Shown here piece after piece: positions 17,342 through 25,113 of a stretch of DNA of 41,080 nucleotides. How positions within the stretch are numbered: position 1 is the stretch's first letter; each line of letters begins with the position of its first letter. The notes below the pieces were generated by a model that was not told the DNA's origin, did not search any database, and saw only the letters and a program-made list of their open reading frames with translations. Source of the stretch: an uncultured Methylobacillus sp. (lineage in GTDB: Bacteria > Pseudomonadota > Gammaproteobacteria > Burkholderiales > Methylophilaceae); assembly GCA_946478965.1 (NCBI GenBank), contig CAMLDQ010000012.1, positions 1 to 41,080 on the forward strand, in the 5' to 3' direction. The position numbers and the translations under genes were made by a program.

Positions 17342-17659
17342 GTGCGCATCCTGTTGACCAGCCTCATTACCGTCCTATCCTTGGCATCGCCCTTGGGGCA
17401 TGCAGATCCTTTTGCCAAAGGCAATGCCACCCTCGGTAAAAAAATGCTGGAGCAGCACTGTATTTCCTGCCACGCCAGCAGCTTCGGCGGTGACGGTTCA
17501 GGCATCTACACGCGTGAAAACCGCAAGGTCAAGGATGCCAGCGCGCTGATCCAGCAAATTCGCACTTGCAACACCAATCTCGGCCTGAACTGGTTCGAGG
17601 ATGAAGAGCTTAACGTCGCTCGCTATTTGAACGACACTTACTACAAGTTTGACAAGTAG
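17342..17659 (+). CDS. Small periplasmic cytochrome c lacking a Met distal ligand
   Basis: 105 aa from GTG 17342 (AAGGAG at 17328-17333, overlapping the protease stop). Signal peptide ending near GHA, then one haem-binding site CISCH (Cys40, Cys43, His44). No Met or His follows CISCH, so the usual sixth ligand is missing. The C-terminal segment RTCNTNLGLNWFEDEELNVA resembles the loop of the SHP-type high-spin cytochromes (DUF1924 family) that use an Asn ligand, as far as I recall that family. Role in electron transfer or small-gas binding cannot be decided. Probably co-transcribed with the protease. Confidence 0.82.
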   Translation: MRILLTSLITVLSLASPLGHADPFAKGNATLGKKMLEQHCISCHASSFGGDGSGIYTRENRKVKDASALIQQIRTCNTNLGLNWFEDEELNVARYLNDTYYKFDK

Positions 17660-17660
17660 G

Positions 17661-17700
17661 AAGAGCACGACTTCGCTTGCGTGAAGTCGTGCTCTTTTCT
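17661..17700 (+). terminator. Rho-independent terminator after the cytochrome gene
   Basis: Perfect 14-bp inverted repeat (17661-17674 with 17683-17696, core GAGCACGACTTC) with an 8-nt loop followed by a T-rich stretch. It lies in the convergent gap and may also stop minus-strand transcripts of the EF-hand gene, though with a weaker U-run. Confidence 0.82.
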
Positions 17701-17703
17701 CAG

Positions 17704-18075
17704 CTACTGCCCTCCCGCTCCGTCGATGCGGCTGGGGTTGCCCGCCCCGGTACTGCCTGCATAGGCAGCCCAGGCAAGTTTGAACTCTTTCAGCGTCAAC
17801 TTCCCATCGCGATTGGCATCCGCCTGCTTGAAGATGGGATCGAACCCGGGTAGCACCGTAGCATCCGTCTTGGATATATACCCTTTATTCCCATTGTCCA
17901 GTTTTGCAAAAACCGAATCTGCGGTTTCCTGATGACCAGGGACGACATTCGGCATCTCAGTAGAATCCGGCGGCATGCCGGGATCGGCGGCAATAGCCAA
18001 GCCCCCTGAAACAAGCATGATCCCCGCGCATAGAGCGCTCAGGGAAAAACGAGTCATCAAACGATTCGGATTCAT
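17704..18075 (-). CDS. Secreted EF-hand protein
   Basis: 123 aa. Signal peptide (MNPNRLMTRFSLSALCAGIM, cleavage near AIA-AD) with a mature periplasmic/secreted domain. One canonical EF-hand loop DANRDGKLTLKEF (about residues 84-96) has all the expected acidic positions; a preceding degenerate loop (LDNGNKGYISKTD) completes the pair. A Gly/Ala-rich tail ends the protein. It probably binds Ca2+; the specific role is unknown. The ribosome binding site GAGGAG is strong. Its upstream region carries a sigma-54 promoter (18145-18160) and a 10-bp hairpin at the predicted 5' end of the mRNA, so expression is likely conditional. Confidence 0.88.
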   Translation of the reverse strand: MNPNRLMTRFSLSALCAGIMLVSGGLAIAADPGMPPDSTEMPNVVPGHQETADSVFAKLDNGNKGYISKTDATVLPGFDPIFKQADANRDGKLTLKEFKLAWAAYAGSTGAGNPSRIDGAGGQ

Positions 18076-18107
18076 GGTGTTTTCTCCTCTAGATTAAAAT
18101 GGATTGG

Positions 18108-18135
18108 CATACGGGATCATCGATAATCCCGTATG
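18108..18135 (-). promoter_or_regulatory. Inverted repeat at the predicted 5' end of the EF-hand mRNA
   Basis: CATACGGGAT (18108-18117) and ATCCCGTATG (18126-18135) are a perfect 10-bp inverted repeat with an 8-nt spacer. The sigma-54 promoter would start transcription near 18134, so the mRNA would begin with this hairpin. It could protect the 5' end from decay, or alternatively act as an operator. There is no T-run, so it is not a terminator. Confidence 0.65.
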
Positions 18136-18144
18136 AAGCCATTC

Positions 18145-18160
18145 AGCAATCGCCATGCCA
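18145..18160 (-). promoter_or_regulatory. Sigma-54 (-24/-12) promoter of the EF-hand gene
   Basis: On the minus strand TGGCAT, 5 bp, TTGCT, with GG and GC separated by 10 bp. Predicted start about 18134. Further upstream (plus-strand coordinates) lie palindromes GAATTAAATTC (18161-18171) and TCATGCATGA (18244-18253); the latter is at a typical enhancer distance, but assigning it is speculative. The rest of 18161-18360 is AT-rich with no gene. Confidence 0.68.
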
Positions 18161-18360
18161 GAATTAAATTCCATATAAATCAATAAATTAAACATTGGTC
18201 AATTATTCCCATCCCGATATCACGTCGCCGGACAACGACAATGTCATGCATGAAACTACAATGGAACGGCTAATCAAACCTCCCAGCCGCTGCCTGAACG
18301 TACACTCCACCTCTGTCTCCCGTTCCCGACGAGATCTCGAAAATCGGCAATAATGGCGCT

Positions 18361-19251
18361 ATGCGAAACCAGCACCCCACAAATCCCGACCTCACACCCG
18401 GCCTGATCGTGGCCTCTTTCGGCAAGCGTTATGACATCGAGCTGAGGGATGGTCGGCTGATGAGCTGCGTCACGCGCGGGAAGAAAAGCGATCTCGCCTG
18501 TGGGGATCTGGTTGAGATTAAACCGACGTCCAAGACTGAAGGCGTGGTCGAAAACACATTGCCGCGATTCAGCCTGCTCTACCGCAGTAATGAATACCGC
18601 AAGAAATTACTCGCGGCTAACGTTACCCAGGTTGTCATCGTCCTGGCCGCCGTGCCCAGCTTTTATGAGGAATTACTGAACCGCTGCCTCATCGCCGCAG
18701 AGACCGCCGGCATACGTGCGTTGATCCTGCTGAACAAAAGCGACCTGCCTGAGACAGCGAATGCGCTGCAGCAATTGAAGCCATACGAATCCCTTGGCTA
18801 TCCGGTGCTGGCGCTTTCTGCCAAACATGATGCTATGCAGCTGAAACCTTGGCTGCAGGGGCAAACCAGCATACTGGTAGGCCAATCCGGCATGGGAAAG
18901 TCCACCCTGGTCAACGCATTGCTGCCCGAAGCCAAGACGCGCACCCAGGACATCTCCGCAGTGCTCGACAGCGGCAAACACACGACGACTTCTGCGCGAC
19001 TCTATCATCTGGATGCCGAGAGCCATTTAATCGATTCCCCCGGTTTGCAAGAGTTTGGTTTGAATCATCTTAGTTTCGACGCAATGGAACATGCATTCGT
19101 CGAATTCCGGCCATTTCTCGGTAAATGTCGTTTCAATAATTGCCGGCACGTCAAAGAACCTGGCTGCGCCGTCCTGAATGCCGCAAAAGATGGAAAGATC
19201 GCCGCCGCCAGAATACAGTCGTATCATAGACTGCTGACGGAACTGGGATGA
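18361..19251 (+). CDS. rsgA: Small ribosomal subunit biogenesis GTPase RsgA
   Basis: 296 aa. Circularly permuted GTPase that acts in late 30S maturation. Order: OB domain (about 10-75), then G4 NKSD (125-128), G1 GQSGMGKST (174-182), G3-like IDSPGLQEFGL, and a C-terminal zinc knuckle CRFNNCRHVKEPGC. All key residues are present. ATG 18361 has no Shine-Dalgarno sequence, and an AATAAT box (18349-18354) sits six bases upstream, so the mRNA could be leaderless; the -35 is weak. Overlaps the next gene by 4 nt. Confidence 0.95.
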   Translation: MRNQHPTNPDLTPGLIVASFGKRYDIELRDGRLMSCVTRGKKSDLACGDLVEIKPTSKTEGVVENTLPRFSLLYRSNEYRKKLLAANVTQVVIVLAAVPSFYEELLNRCLIAAETAGIRALILLNKSDLPETANALQQLKPYESLGYPVLALSAKHDAMQLKPWLQGQTSILVGQSGMGKSTLVNALLPEAKTRTQDISAVLDSGKHTTTSARLYHLDAESHLIDSPGLQEFGLNHLSFDAMEHAFVEFRPFLGKCRFNNCRHVKEPGCAVLNAAKDGKIAAARIQSYHRLLTELG

Positions 19252-20174
19252 ACACGACCGCCTACATCAGCCATCCGGACACGCTGCTGCATGTCATGGA
19301 CGGCTGGCATCCGGAATCACCTGCACGTATTACGGCTATCCGGGATGGTCTGGTTGCTGCGGGTATTTTCGGACGCCTGCAGACTTATGAAGCCCCGCTG
19401 GCAAGCGATGAACAGCTTGTGCGTGTGCATGCCCCGGAATACGTCCACCATATCCGCAATATCGCTCCGCCGGCAGGCATCGTCCGCCTCGACGCCGATA
19501 CCGCCATGGGCCCCATGACACTATCTGCCGCGCTGCACGCTGCCGGAGCCGTCGTCAAGGCCGTCGACTGCGTGATCGGCGGCGCGGTACAGAACGCCTT
19601 CTGCTGCGTTCGCCCGCCCGGCCATCATGCAGGGATCGCCCACGCCGCCGGTTTCTGCATTTTCAACAATATCGCCGTCGGCATTGCTCATTCCATGGCC
19701 GTTTACGGGATCGAGCGCGCTGCGATTGTCGATTTCGATGTGCATCATGGCGATGGCTCGGAAGAGATATTCCGCAGCAACCCTCGCGTCATGCTGTGCT
19801 CGACGTTCCAGCATCCGTTTTATCCCTACCGCGGCGCGGATACGCGTACCGAGCGCATGATCAATGTGCCTTTGCCGGCGATGACGGATGGCAAGGGATT
19901 CCGGGCCGCGGTGGAGAAGGAATTTGCGCAGGCGCTGGACAGTTTCAAGCCACAAATGCTGTTTATCTCAGCCGGGTTCGACGCCCACGCGCAAGACCCG
20001 CTGGCGGAACTGCGGCTGGTGCGCGAGGATTATGTCTGGATCACCGAATTCATCATGGAAGTTGCCGACAAACATGCTTCCGGACGTATTGTATCCACGC
20101 TCGAAGGCGGCTATGACCTGCCGTCGCTTGCAGAAAGCGCGGTTGCGCATATAAGGACACTGGCGCGCCTTTAA
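19248..20174 (+). CDS. Histone deacetylase-like amidohydrolase
   Basis: 308 aa member of the arginase/deacetylase superfamily (class II HDAC-like, HdaH/AcuC group). Catalytic motifs: RPPGHHA (His126, His127), DFDVHHGDG (zinc ligands Asp164, His166), SAGFDAHAQDP (third zinc Asp), and EGGYDL near the end. Bacterial members deacetylate acetylpolyamines or protein lysines; the substrate is not predictable here. Starts inside the rsgA stop (ATGA overlap), so it is translationally coupled to rsgA. Its stop overlaps the convergent SulP stop by 4 nt. Confidence 0.92.
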   Translation: MNTTAYISHPDTLLHVMDGWHPESPARITAIRDGLVAAGIFGRLQTYEAPLASDEQLVRVHAPEYVHHIRNIAPPAGIVRLDADTAMGPMTLSAALHAAGAVVKAVDCVIGGAVQNAFCCVRPPGHHAGIAHAAGFCIFNNIAVGIAHSMAVYGIERAAIVDFDVHHGDGSEEIFRSNPRVMLCSTFQHPFYPYRGADTRTERMINVPLPAMTDGKGFRAAVEKEFAQALDSFKPQMLFISAGFDAHAQDPLAELRLVREDYVWITEFIMEVADKHASGRIVSTLEGGYDLPSLAESAVAHIRTLARL

Positions 20175-21805
20175 TCAGATACGCTACGTTCCGTCAACTG
20201 GCGGATGTGCCCGATGATATTTTCCGGTCCCAGCCGGTCAAGCAGTCCGGCTCGCCTCAGTTTTTCCAGCACGTTCGCCCGCACTTCACTCAACACCAGG
20301 CGGGTCTGCTTCTTCTTGCAGGTATCAAGCAAATCGCCAAGCGATTGCAAGCCGGTCGCATCAATAAAAGGCACTTGGCCCAGTCGCAACACCAGGACAT
20401 CTGCATGGTTATGCACCGCCTCCAGAGCATTTTCCAACCGGTCGGCCGCACCGAAGAAAAACGGGCCTTCGATGGTGTACACGGCAGTCCCTGGAAGCAG
20501 CAAGAAATTGCCGTCAGCGACTTCCTCACGTAACTTCTCTGCCGATTGCTCGACAATGCTGACGGCTTCCGACATGCGTTTCATGAACAGCAGCGCCGCC
20601 AGCAATACGCCAATATTGACCGCCACGACAAGATCGCTGAAGAGCGTCAGAAAGAAAGTGATCAGCAGGACTGCAACGTCGGGCTTGGGCGCCCGGCTCA
20701 GCATATGCCAAAAACGATGCAGTTCACTCATGTTATAGGCAACGACAAACAGGATCGCCGATAGCGCGCACAGTGGAATGTGAATGGCCAACGGCGCAAG
20801 AATCAACACAGTCAGCAGCAAAATGACCGCGTGCACGATCCCGGCCAAGGGGCTCGTCGCGCCGTTGCGAATATTGGTGGCAGTGCGTGCGATCGCCCCT
20901 GTCGATGCGAAGCCGCCGAACAGCGGAGAGAAAATGTTGGCAATTCCCTGGCCGATCAGCTCCTGGTTCGAATCATGGCGAGTACCTGCCATGCCGTCAG
21001 CCACCACGGCGGACAACAACGATTCGATAGCGCCCAGCAGAGCAATCGTGAAGGCGGGCCCGATCAATTTCAGTACCTCGCTTAATGATACTGCCGGCAC
21101 CTGGAAATGCGGCAAGGCCTGCGGTATGCCGCCAAAAGCTGTGCCGATAGTCGCGACGCCATCGAAATGGAAAAATCCCTGAATCGCAGCGGCAAAAATC
21201 ATGGCCACCAACGGCGACGGAATCCGTTTGAACAAGCGCGGCGACAGCAGCAGAACAGCGAGCGACCCGAGCGCCAACAAAGTAGTCGGAAGGTGCAATC
21301 CGGGAAGCGCCTGCAACAGAAACCAGAGCTTCAGGTGAAACTGCTCCGCGCCTGTAATCGGGTGCAGGCCAAAAAAATCTTTCCATTGGCCGACCCAGAT
21401 GATCACGGCAATACCGCTGGTGAAACCCACGATCACCGGGTCAGGAATGAATTTGATGACTCCGCCCAGCCTTGCCATGCCCATCAACAACAACATGATT
21501 CCAGCCATCAGCGTAGCCACCTGCAAACCTGCGATACCGTATTTCGCGGTAATGCCCGACAGAATAACGATGAACGCTCCGGTCGGTCCGGCGATCTGCA
21601 TGCGGCTGCCGCCTAGTAGCGAAGTCAGTCCACCGGCGATGATCGCGGTATAGAGCCCCTGCTCCGGCTTCGCGCCAGACGCAATCGCAAACGCCATTGC
21701 CAGCGGCAATGCCACGATCGCGACAATGACACCCGCCAGCAGGTTATTCAGCCAATGCTGTTTGGATAGCAGTCCAGCACGCCCGGCTTCAACTATCGCG
21801 ATCAT
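20171..21805 (-). CDS. SulP family anion transporter with STAS domain
   Basis: About 544 aa. N-terminal sulfate_transp region of 10-14 hydrophobic helices with the SulP signature (PLAMAFAIASGAKPEQGLYTAI, then QIAGPTGAFIVIL) and a C-terminal STAS domain (about 430-535: YTIEGPFFFGAADRLENAL, VPFIDATGLQSL). Probable sulfate or bicarbonate uptake; the ion cannot be told from sequence, and there is no adjacent carbonic anhydrase or sulfate assimilation gene. The start is ATG 21803-21805 with AGGGG upstream; the open frame to 21856 gives a non-conserved extension. Divergent from queD. Confidence 0.93.
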   Translation of the reverse strand: MIAIVEAGRAGLLSKQHWLNNLLAGVIVAIVALPLAMAFAIASGAKPEQGLYTAIIAGGLTSLLGGSRMQIAGPTGAFIVILSGITAKYGIAGLQVATLMAGIMLLLMGMARLGGVIKFIPDPVIVGFTSGIAVIIWVGQWKDFFGLHPITGAEQFHLKLWFLLQALPGLHLPTTLLALGSLAVLLLSPRLFKRIPSPLVAMIFAAAIQGFFHFDGVATIGTAFGGIPQALPHFQVPAVSLSEVLKLIGPAFTIALLGAIESLLSAVVADGMAGTRHDSNQELIGQGIANIFSPLFGGFASTGAIARTATNIRNGATSPLAGIVHAVILLLTVLILAPLAIHIPLCALSAILFVVAYNMSELHRFWHMLSRAPKPDVAVLLITFFLTLFSDLVVAVNIGVLLAALLFMKRMSEAVSIVEQSAEKLREEVADGNFLLLPGTAVYTIEGPFFFGAADRLENALEAVHNHADVLVLRLGQVPFIDATGLQSLGDLLDTCKKKQTRLVLSEVRANVLEKLRRAGLLDRLGPENIIGHIRQLTERSVSD

Positions 21806-21873
21806 GCATACCCCTGAAATAATTAATGGCTTGAATATACACCGAATCAGAAGCACATGGTGATGCTGCCGCT

Positions 21874-21902
21874 CAGACGATGCATGCGCGTCCTGCTATA
21901 AT
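21874..21902 (+). promoter_or_regulatory. Candidate sigma-70 promoter for leaderless queD mRNA
   Basis: Perfect -10 TATAAT (21897-21902) with a weak -35 (CAGACG, 21874-21879) at 17 bp. The predicted +1 is 21909, the A of the queD ATG. Confidence 0.5.
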
Positions 21903-21908
21903 CCGCGC

Positions 21909-22355
21909 ATGCAAATCACTACCCGCCTGGAATTCGATGCTGGCCATCGCATTCCCTGCCATAAAAGCCAGTGCCGCAATCTGCACGGGCACCGTTACGC
22001 CATCGAGATCACGCTTTCCGGCGACATCATTGAGCAGGAAGGAAGTTCGGATCAAGGCATGGTCATGGACTTTTCCGATGTCAAGGCGATTGCCCGTCAG
22101 GCGGTCGTCGACGTCTGGGATCATGCCTTCCTGGTCTACAAGGGCGACAGCACCGTGCGCAGCTTTCTTGAATCGCTTCCGGATCACAAGACCGTGATCA
22201 TGGAACACGTCCCCACCGCCGAAAACATGGCGGCGGAAGCTTTCCGCATTCTGGATGCACTCTACCGGGATAGCTACGGCAACCACCTTCGTCTCGAACG
22301 GGTACGCCTGTTCGAAACGCCCAATAGCTGGGCGGATGCGTTGCGTCAGGATTAA
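21909..22355 (+). CDS. queD: 6-carboxy-5,6,7,8-tetrahydropterin synthase QueD (PTPS family)
   Basis: 148 aa. Converts 7,8-dihydroneopterin triphosphate to 6-carboxytetrahydropterin in queuosine/7-deazaguanine synthesis. Zinc histidines His13 (DAGHRI), His26 and His28 (LHGHRY), catalytic Cys22 (QCRNLHGH), and the C-terminal Glu of VRLFETPNS are present. The canonical N-terminus MQITTRLEFDAGH fixes the start at ATG 21909. No ribosome binding site exists, because the -10 box lies six bases upstream. Its stop overlaps the convergent dnaQ stop by 4 nt. Confidence 0.93.
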   Translation: MQITTRLEFDAGHRIPCHKSQCRNLHGHRYAIEITLSGDIIEQEGSSDQGMVMDFSDVKAIARQAVVDVWDHAFLVYKGDSTVRSFLESLPDHKTVIMEHVPTAENMAAEAFRILDALYRDSYGNHLRLERVRLFETPNSWADALRQD

Positions 22356-23083
22356 GCGTCTTGCTCTGCGGCCTCGCCTTGCGGGCGGGGGGACCACAGG
22401 CTGGAGCCGCCAGCCGCCTTGTCGAGGCCCTTGAGATATTCCAAGTGGGCGGCCAGTTCGCTTTCATCCGCGTTCTGGATCAGCAGGGGCTGGCTGCGCA
22501 CCGGCAATTCGATTGCAGAAACCGTCTGCTCGCCACCGACAACCTCCGACATCAGCAGGCTTTCCTGCCCGCGCGTCATCGCCAGATAGACATCCGCCAG
22601 CAATTCCGCATCCAGCAAGGCGCCGTGCAAGGTACGCGCCGAATTGTCGATACCGAAAGCCCGACATAAAGCATCCAGGTTGTTGCGCTGCCCCGGTCGC
22701 ATCTCCTTGGCCATTTTGAGGGTATCGATCACGCCGGCACAGCAAGTGCCAAGTTTTGGCATGCCCAGCATGCCCAGTTCATGGTTGAGGAAGCCAACAT
22801 CGAAGGGCGCGTTATGAATTACCAGTTCCCCTCCCGCGATGAAGTCGAGAAAGTCCTTCACTACTTCAGGAAAGCGCGGCTTGTCCTGCAGGAATTCCAG
22901 GCTGATACCATGGACCTGCTGCGCGCCGAGATCGATCTCACGGTCGGGATTCAGATACACGTGAAAATGATTGTTGGTCAAACGACGATTGACCACTTCC
23001 ACAGCGGCGATTTCGATGATGCGGTGACCTTGCGCAGGATCCAGCCCGGTCGTTTCGGTATCGAGAAAAATCTGGCGCGTCAT
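22352..23083 (-). CDS. dnaQ: DNA polymerase III epsilon subunit (3'-5' proofreading exonuclease)
   Basis: 243 aa. DEDDh exonuclease motifs: [12 protein letters not shown] (Exo I), [15 protein letters not shown] (Exo II), [15 protein letters not shown] (Exo III). The C-terminal tail (about 180-243) contains the region that binds the alpha subunit. ATG 23081-23083 overlaps the rnhA stop (ATGA). The frame is open upstream to 23176, but that part lies within rnhA and the family N-terminus fits [13 protein letters not shown]. Confidence 0.96.
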   Translation of the reverse strand: MTRQIFLDTETTGLDPAQGHRIIEIAAVEVVNRRLTNNHFHVYLNPDREIDLGAQQVHGISLEFLQDKPRFPEVVKDFLDFIAGGELVIHNAPFDVGFLNHELGMLGMPKLGTCCAGVIDTLKMAKEMRPGQRNNLDALCRAFGIDNSARTLHGALLDAELLADVYLAMTRGQESLLMSEVVGGEQTVSAIELPVRSQPLLIQNADESELAAHLEYLKGLDKAAGGSSLWSPRPQGEAAEQDA

Positions 23084-23532
23084 GGCCGCCCCATCGCTTC
23101 CGCAGCACCGCGGTTTGCAAGCGCATCGGCACGTTCGTTGCCGATATTGCCGGCATGTCCCTTGACCCAAACCCATTCGATGTCATGCTGGGCCGCCAAC
23201 GTATCCAGCATCTTCCATAGATCATCATTCTTGACAGGCTTCTTGTCGGCAGTGCGCCAACCGCGCAATTTCCAGCCATGAATCCATTCGCTGATACCCT
23301 TCTGCACATACTGCGAGTCGGTATGCAGCCGCACCCGGCAATTGCGGTTCAAGGTTTCGAGCGCCCGAATGACTGCCAACAATTCCATGCGGTTGTTGGT
23401 AGTCTGCGGTTCGCCGCCGAACAGCTCCTTTTCCTTGCCACCATAGCTCAGCCATGCGCCCCAGCCGCCAGGACCCGGGTTGCCCTTACAGGCGCCATCG
23501 GCATAAATTTCCACCTTAGTTTCCATATTCAT
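23080..23532 (-). CDS. rnhA: Ribonuclease HI
   Basis: About 150 aa. Degrades RNA in RNA-DNA hybrids. Catalytic acids: [17 protein letters not shown] (Asp), [13 protein letters not shown] (Glu), HTDSQYV (Asp), NERADALAN (Asp). Start ATG 23530-23532 (ATG 23524-23526 also possible), overlapping the end of the methyltransferase gene by 17 nt. Part of the conserved methyltransferase-rnhA-dnaQ unit. Confidence 0.96.
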   Translation of the reverse strand: MNMETKVEIYADGACKGNPGPGGWGAWLSYGGKEKELFGGEPQTTNNRMELLAVIRALETLNRNCRVRLHTDSQYVQKGISEWIHGWKLRGWRTADKKPVKNDDLWKMLDTLAAQHDIEWVWVKGHAGNIGNERADALANRGAAEAMGRP

Positions 23533-24250
23533 TTTTCTGACATTCTGTTTTTTGTGTCGGTTTGGGGATGAATGCCTGCGCCATGCGTGCACCGTTCCAG
23601 TTGGGGCGGATCAGACGCACTCCGTTCACGCGCTTTTTCGCGACCAGGAAATAGATTCCGCCCAGCATCGGCCACCAGCGGTCTCCGGCCCTGTCCATGA
23701 AGCGACAACGCTGCAGCCAGGCCTTGTTGCGTAGCGGCGGGACATAGCAGCCCATCTGCCCTGCAGCAATCTCGAAGCCAAGCAGCGCGAGCCAGTCCTT
23801 GATGCGCAGCAGGGGCATGAATTTCCCTTGCCAAGGCTGCATGCCGCGTTTGTCGAAAAGGCGTCGCGCGCCCCACAGACTAAGCGGATTGAAGCCGCTG
23901 ACAATGAGATGGCCTTCCGGAACCAGAATGCGTTCAGCTTCGCGCAGTGTATCGTGCGGGTTATCGGAAAATTCCAGTGCATGGGGCAACAGCAGCAGAT
24001 CGGCGCTGCTAGAGGCAAATGGCAGCTGCTCCGGCCGGCAGCGCAGGGCGATCTTGCCATTGATGGCCGCCTTGATACGGTATGGGATGCGGCAGTTGCG
24101 CAACAGATCGGCCTCGGGCATGCCCATTTGCACGGCATTGAAGCCGAAAATATCGGCCACAGCCTCGTCGAAAAGACGCTCTTCCTGCTCCAGAAGATAC
24201 TCCCCCAAAGGGGTTTGCAGCCAGCTTTCTTCGGTGTATTTTGATGTCAT
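23516..24250 (-). CDS. SAM-dependent methyltransferase (class I)
   Basis: About 244 aa. The middle contains the post-motif I to III pattern of methyltransf_11 proteins ([20 protein letters not shown] and [19 protein letters not shown]); the N-terminal glycine-rich motif I is not recognisable, so SAM binding may be atypical. Conserved next to rnhA/dnaQ/gloB in betaproteobacteria, but the substrate is unknown. Start ATG 24248-24250 (MTSKYTEES); longer versions would run into gloB, whose start is 7 bp away in the opposite direction. Confidence 0.82.
   Translation of the reverse strand: MTSKYTEESWLQTPLGEYLLEQEERLFDEAVADIFGFNAVQMGMPEADLLRNCRIPYRIKAAINGKIALRCRPEQLPFASSSADLLLLPHALEFSDNPHDTLREAERILVPEGHLIVSGFNPLSLWGARRLFDKRGMQPWQGKFMPLLRIKDWLALLGFEIAAGQMGCYVPPLRNKAWLQRCRFMDRAGDRWWPMLGGIYFLVAKKRVNGVRLIRPNWNGARMAQAFIPKPTQKTECQKNEYGN
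24214..24242 (+). promoter_or_regulatory. Candidate sigma-70 promoter for gloB
   Basis: TTTGCA (24214-24219), 17-bp spacer, TATTTT (24237-24242), lying inside the 5' end of the divergent methyltransferase gene. Predicted +1 is about 24249, the A of an in-frame ATG. Confidence 0.45.
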
Positions 24251-24257
24251 GGCACCC

Positions 24258-25022
24258 ATGTTCGAGGTTATTCCCATCCCCGCATTCCGGGACAACTATA
24301 TCTGGCTATTGCGTCGCGGCGACCATGCAGCCGTCGTCGATCCAGGGGATGCTGCACCTGTCCTTCAGGTCTTGAAATCACGCGGGCTCCATCTCGATAC
24401 CATCCTGGTAACCCATCATCACGACGACCATATCGGCGGCGTCCGGCAATTGCTGGATGCCTGCCCGGCCCAAGTCTATGCGCCACGCCAAGGGCGTTAC
24501 GATTTCGCGCACCAAGCAGTAGGCGAAGACGATCGCATTCAGTTACCAGAGCTTGAGCTGGAATTGAGTGTACTCGAAACCCCCGGCCATACGCTGGACC
24601 ACGTGGTTTATTATGGCGCAAATTCCCTGTTCTGTGGCGATACGCTATTCGGCTGCGGCTGCGGTCGCTTGTTCGAAGGCAGCTGCCAGCAGTTGTTCGA
24701 TTCTCTGCATCGCCTTGCGGAACTGCCTCCGGATACCCTGGTCTATTGTGCGCATGAATATACGCTGCATAACATCCATTTCGCACGCACGCTCGATCCC
24801 GATAACCCATTGCTCGCCCAGCGTGAAGTCGAAACCGAGCGGCGTCTCGAGCGCGGACAAGCCAGCCTGCCCAGCACCATCGGGCTGGAACTTGCCACCA
24901 ATCCGTTTTTTCGCTGTGATGATGTCGCCGTTGCTTCCTCGGCGAGACGCTTCTCGACCGACAGTTCGGGCGACCCAGTCTCGGTATTCTGCACGATCAG
25001 AAACCTGAGAAACTCTTTCTAA
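24258..25022 (+). CDS. gloB: Hydroxyacylglutathione hydrolase (glyoxalase II)
   Basis: About 254 aa. Hydrolyses S-lactoylglutathione to D-lactate. Metallo-beta-lactamase fold with the binuclear site VTHHHDDHIGG (His53, His55, Asp57, His58), GHTLDHVVYY, CGDTLFGCGCGRLFEG and CAHEYT. The C-terminal HAGH domain ends the protein. ATG 24258 gives the family start MFEVIPIPAF; ATG 24249 (adding Met-Ala-Pro) is in frame and coincides with the predicted transcription start. Divergent and nearly abutting the methyltransferase gene. Confidence 0.95.
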   Translation: MFEVIPIPAFRDNYIWLLRRGDHAAVVDPGDAAPVLQVLKSRGLHLDTILVTHHHDDHIGGVRQLLDACPAQVYAPRQGRYDFAHQAVGEDDRIQLPELELELSVLETPGHTLDHVVYYGANSLFCGDTLFGCGCGRLFEGSCQQLFDSLHRLAELPPDTLVYCAHEYTLHNIHFARTLDPDNPLLAQREVETERRLERGQASLPSTIGLELATNPFFRCDDVAVASSARRFSTDSSGDPVSVFCTIRNLRNSF

Positions 25023-25048
25023 CCAATTGAAAAAACAAGGGCAATCGC

Positions 25049-25078
25049 TTGACGCACCACAGCGTTAGCGGATAGCAT
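25049..25078 (+). promoter_or_regulatory. Sigma-70-type promoter of mltD
   Basis: TTGACG (25049-25054), 18-bp spacer, TAGCAT (25073-25078). Predicted start near 25085; this rules out the in-frame TTG at 25078 and supports ATG 25114. Confidence 0.6.
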
Positions 25079-25113
25079 TGCTGGAATTTTTGGCCTTACC
25101 AGAGACACGCTAC

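Noticed and set aside
21806..21908. preQ1 or other riboswitch upstream of queD
   Set aside because: The predicted transcript starts on the queD start codon, leaving no leader.
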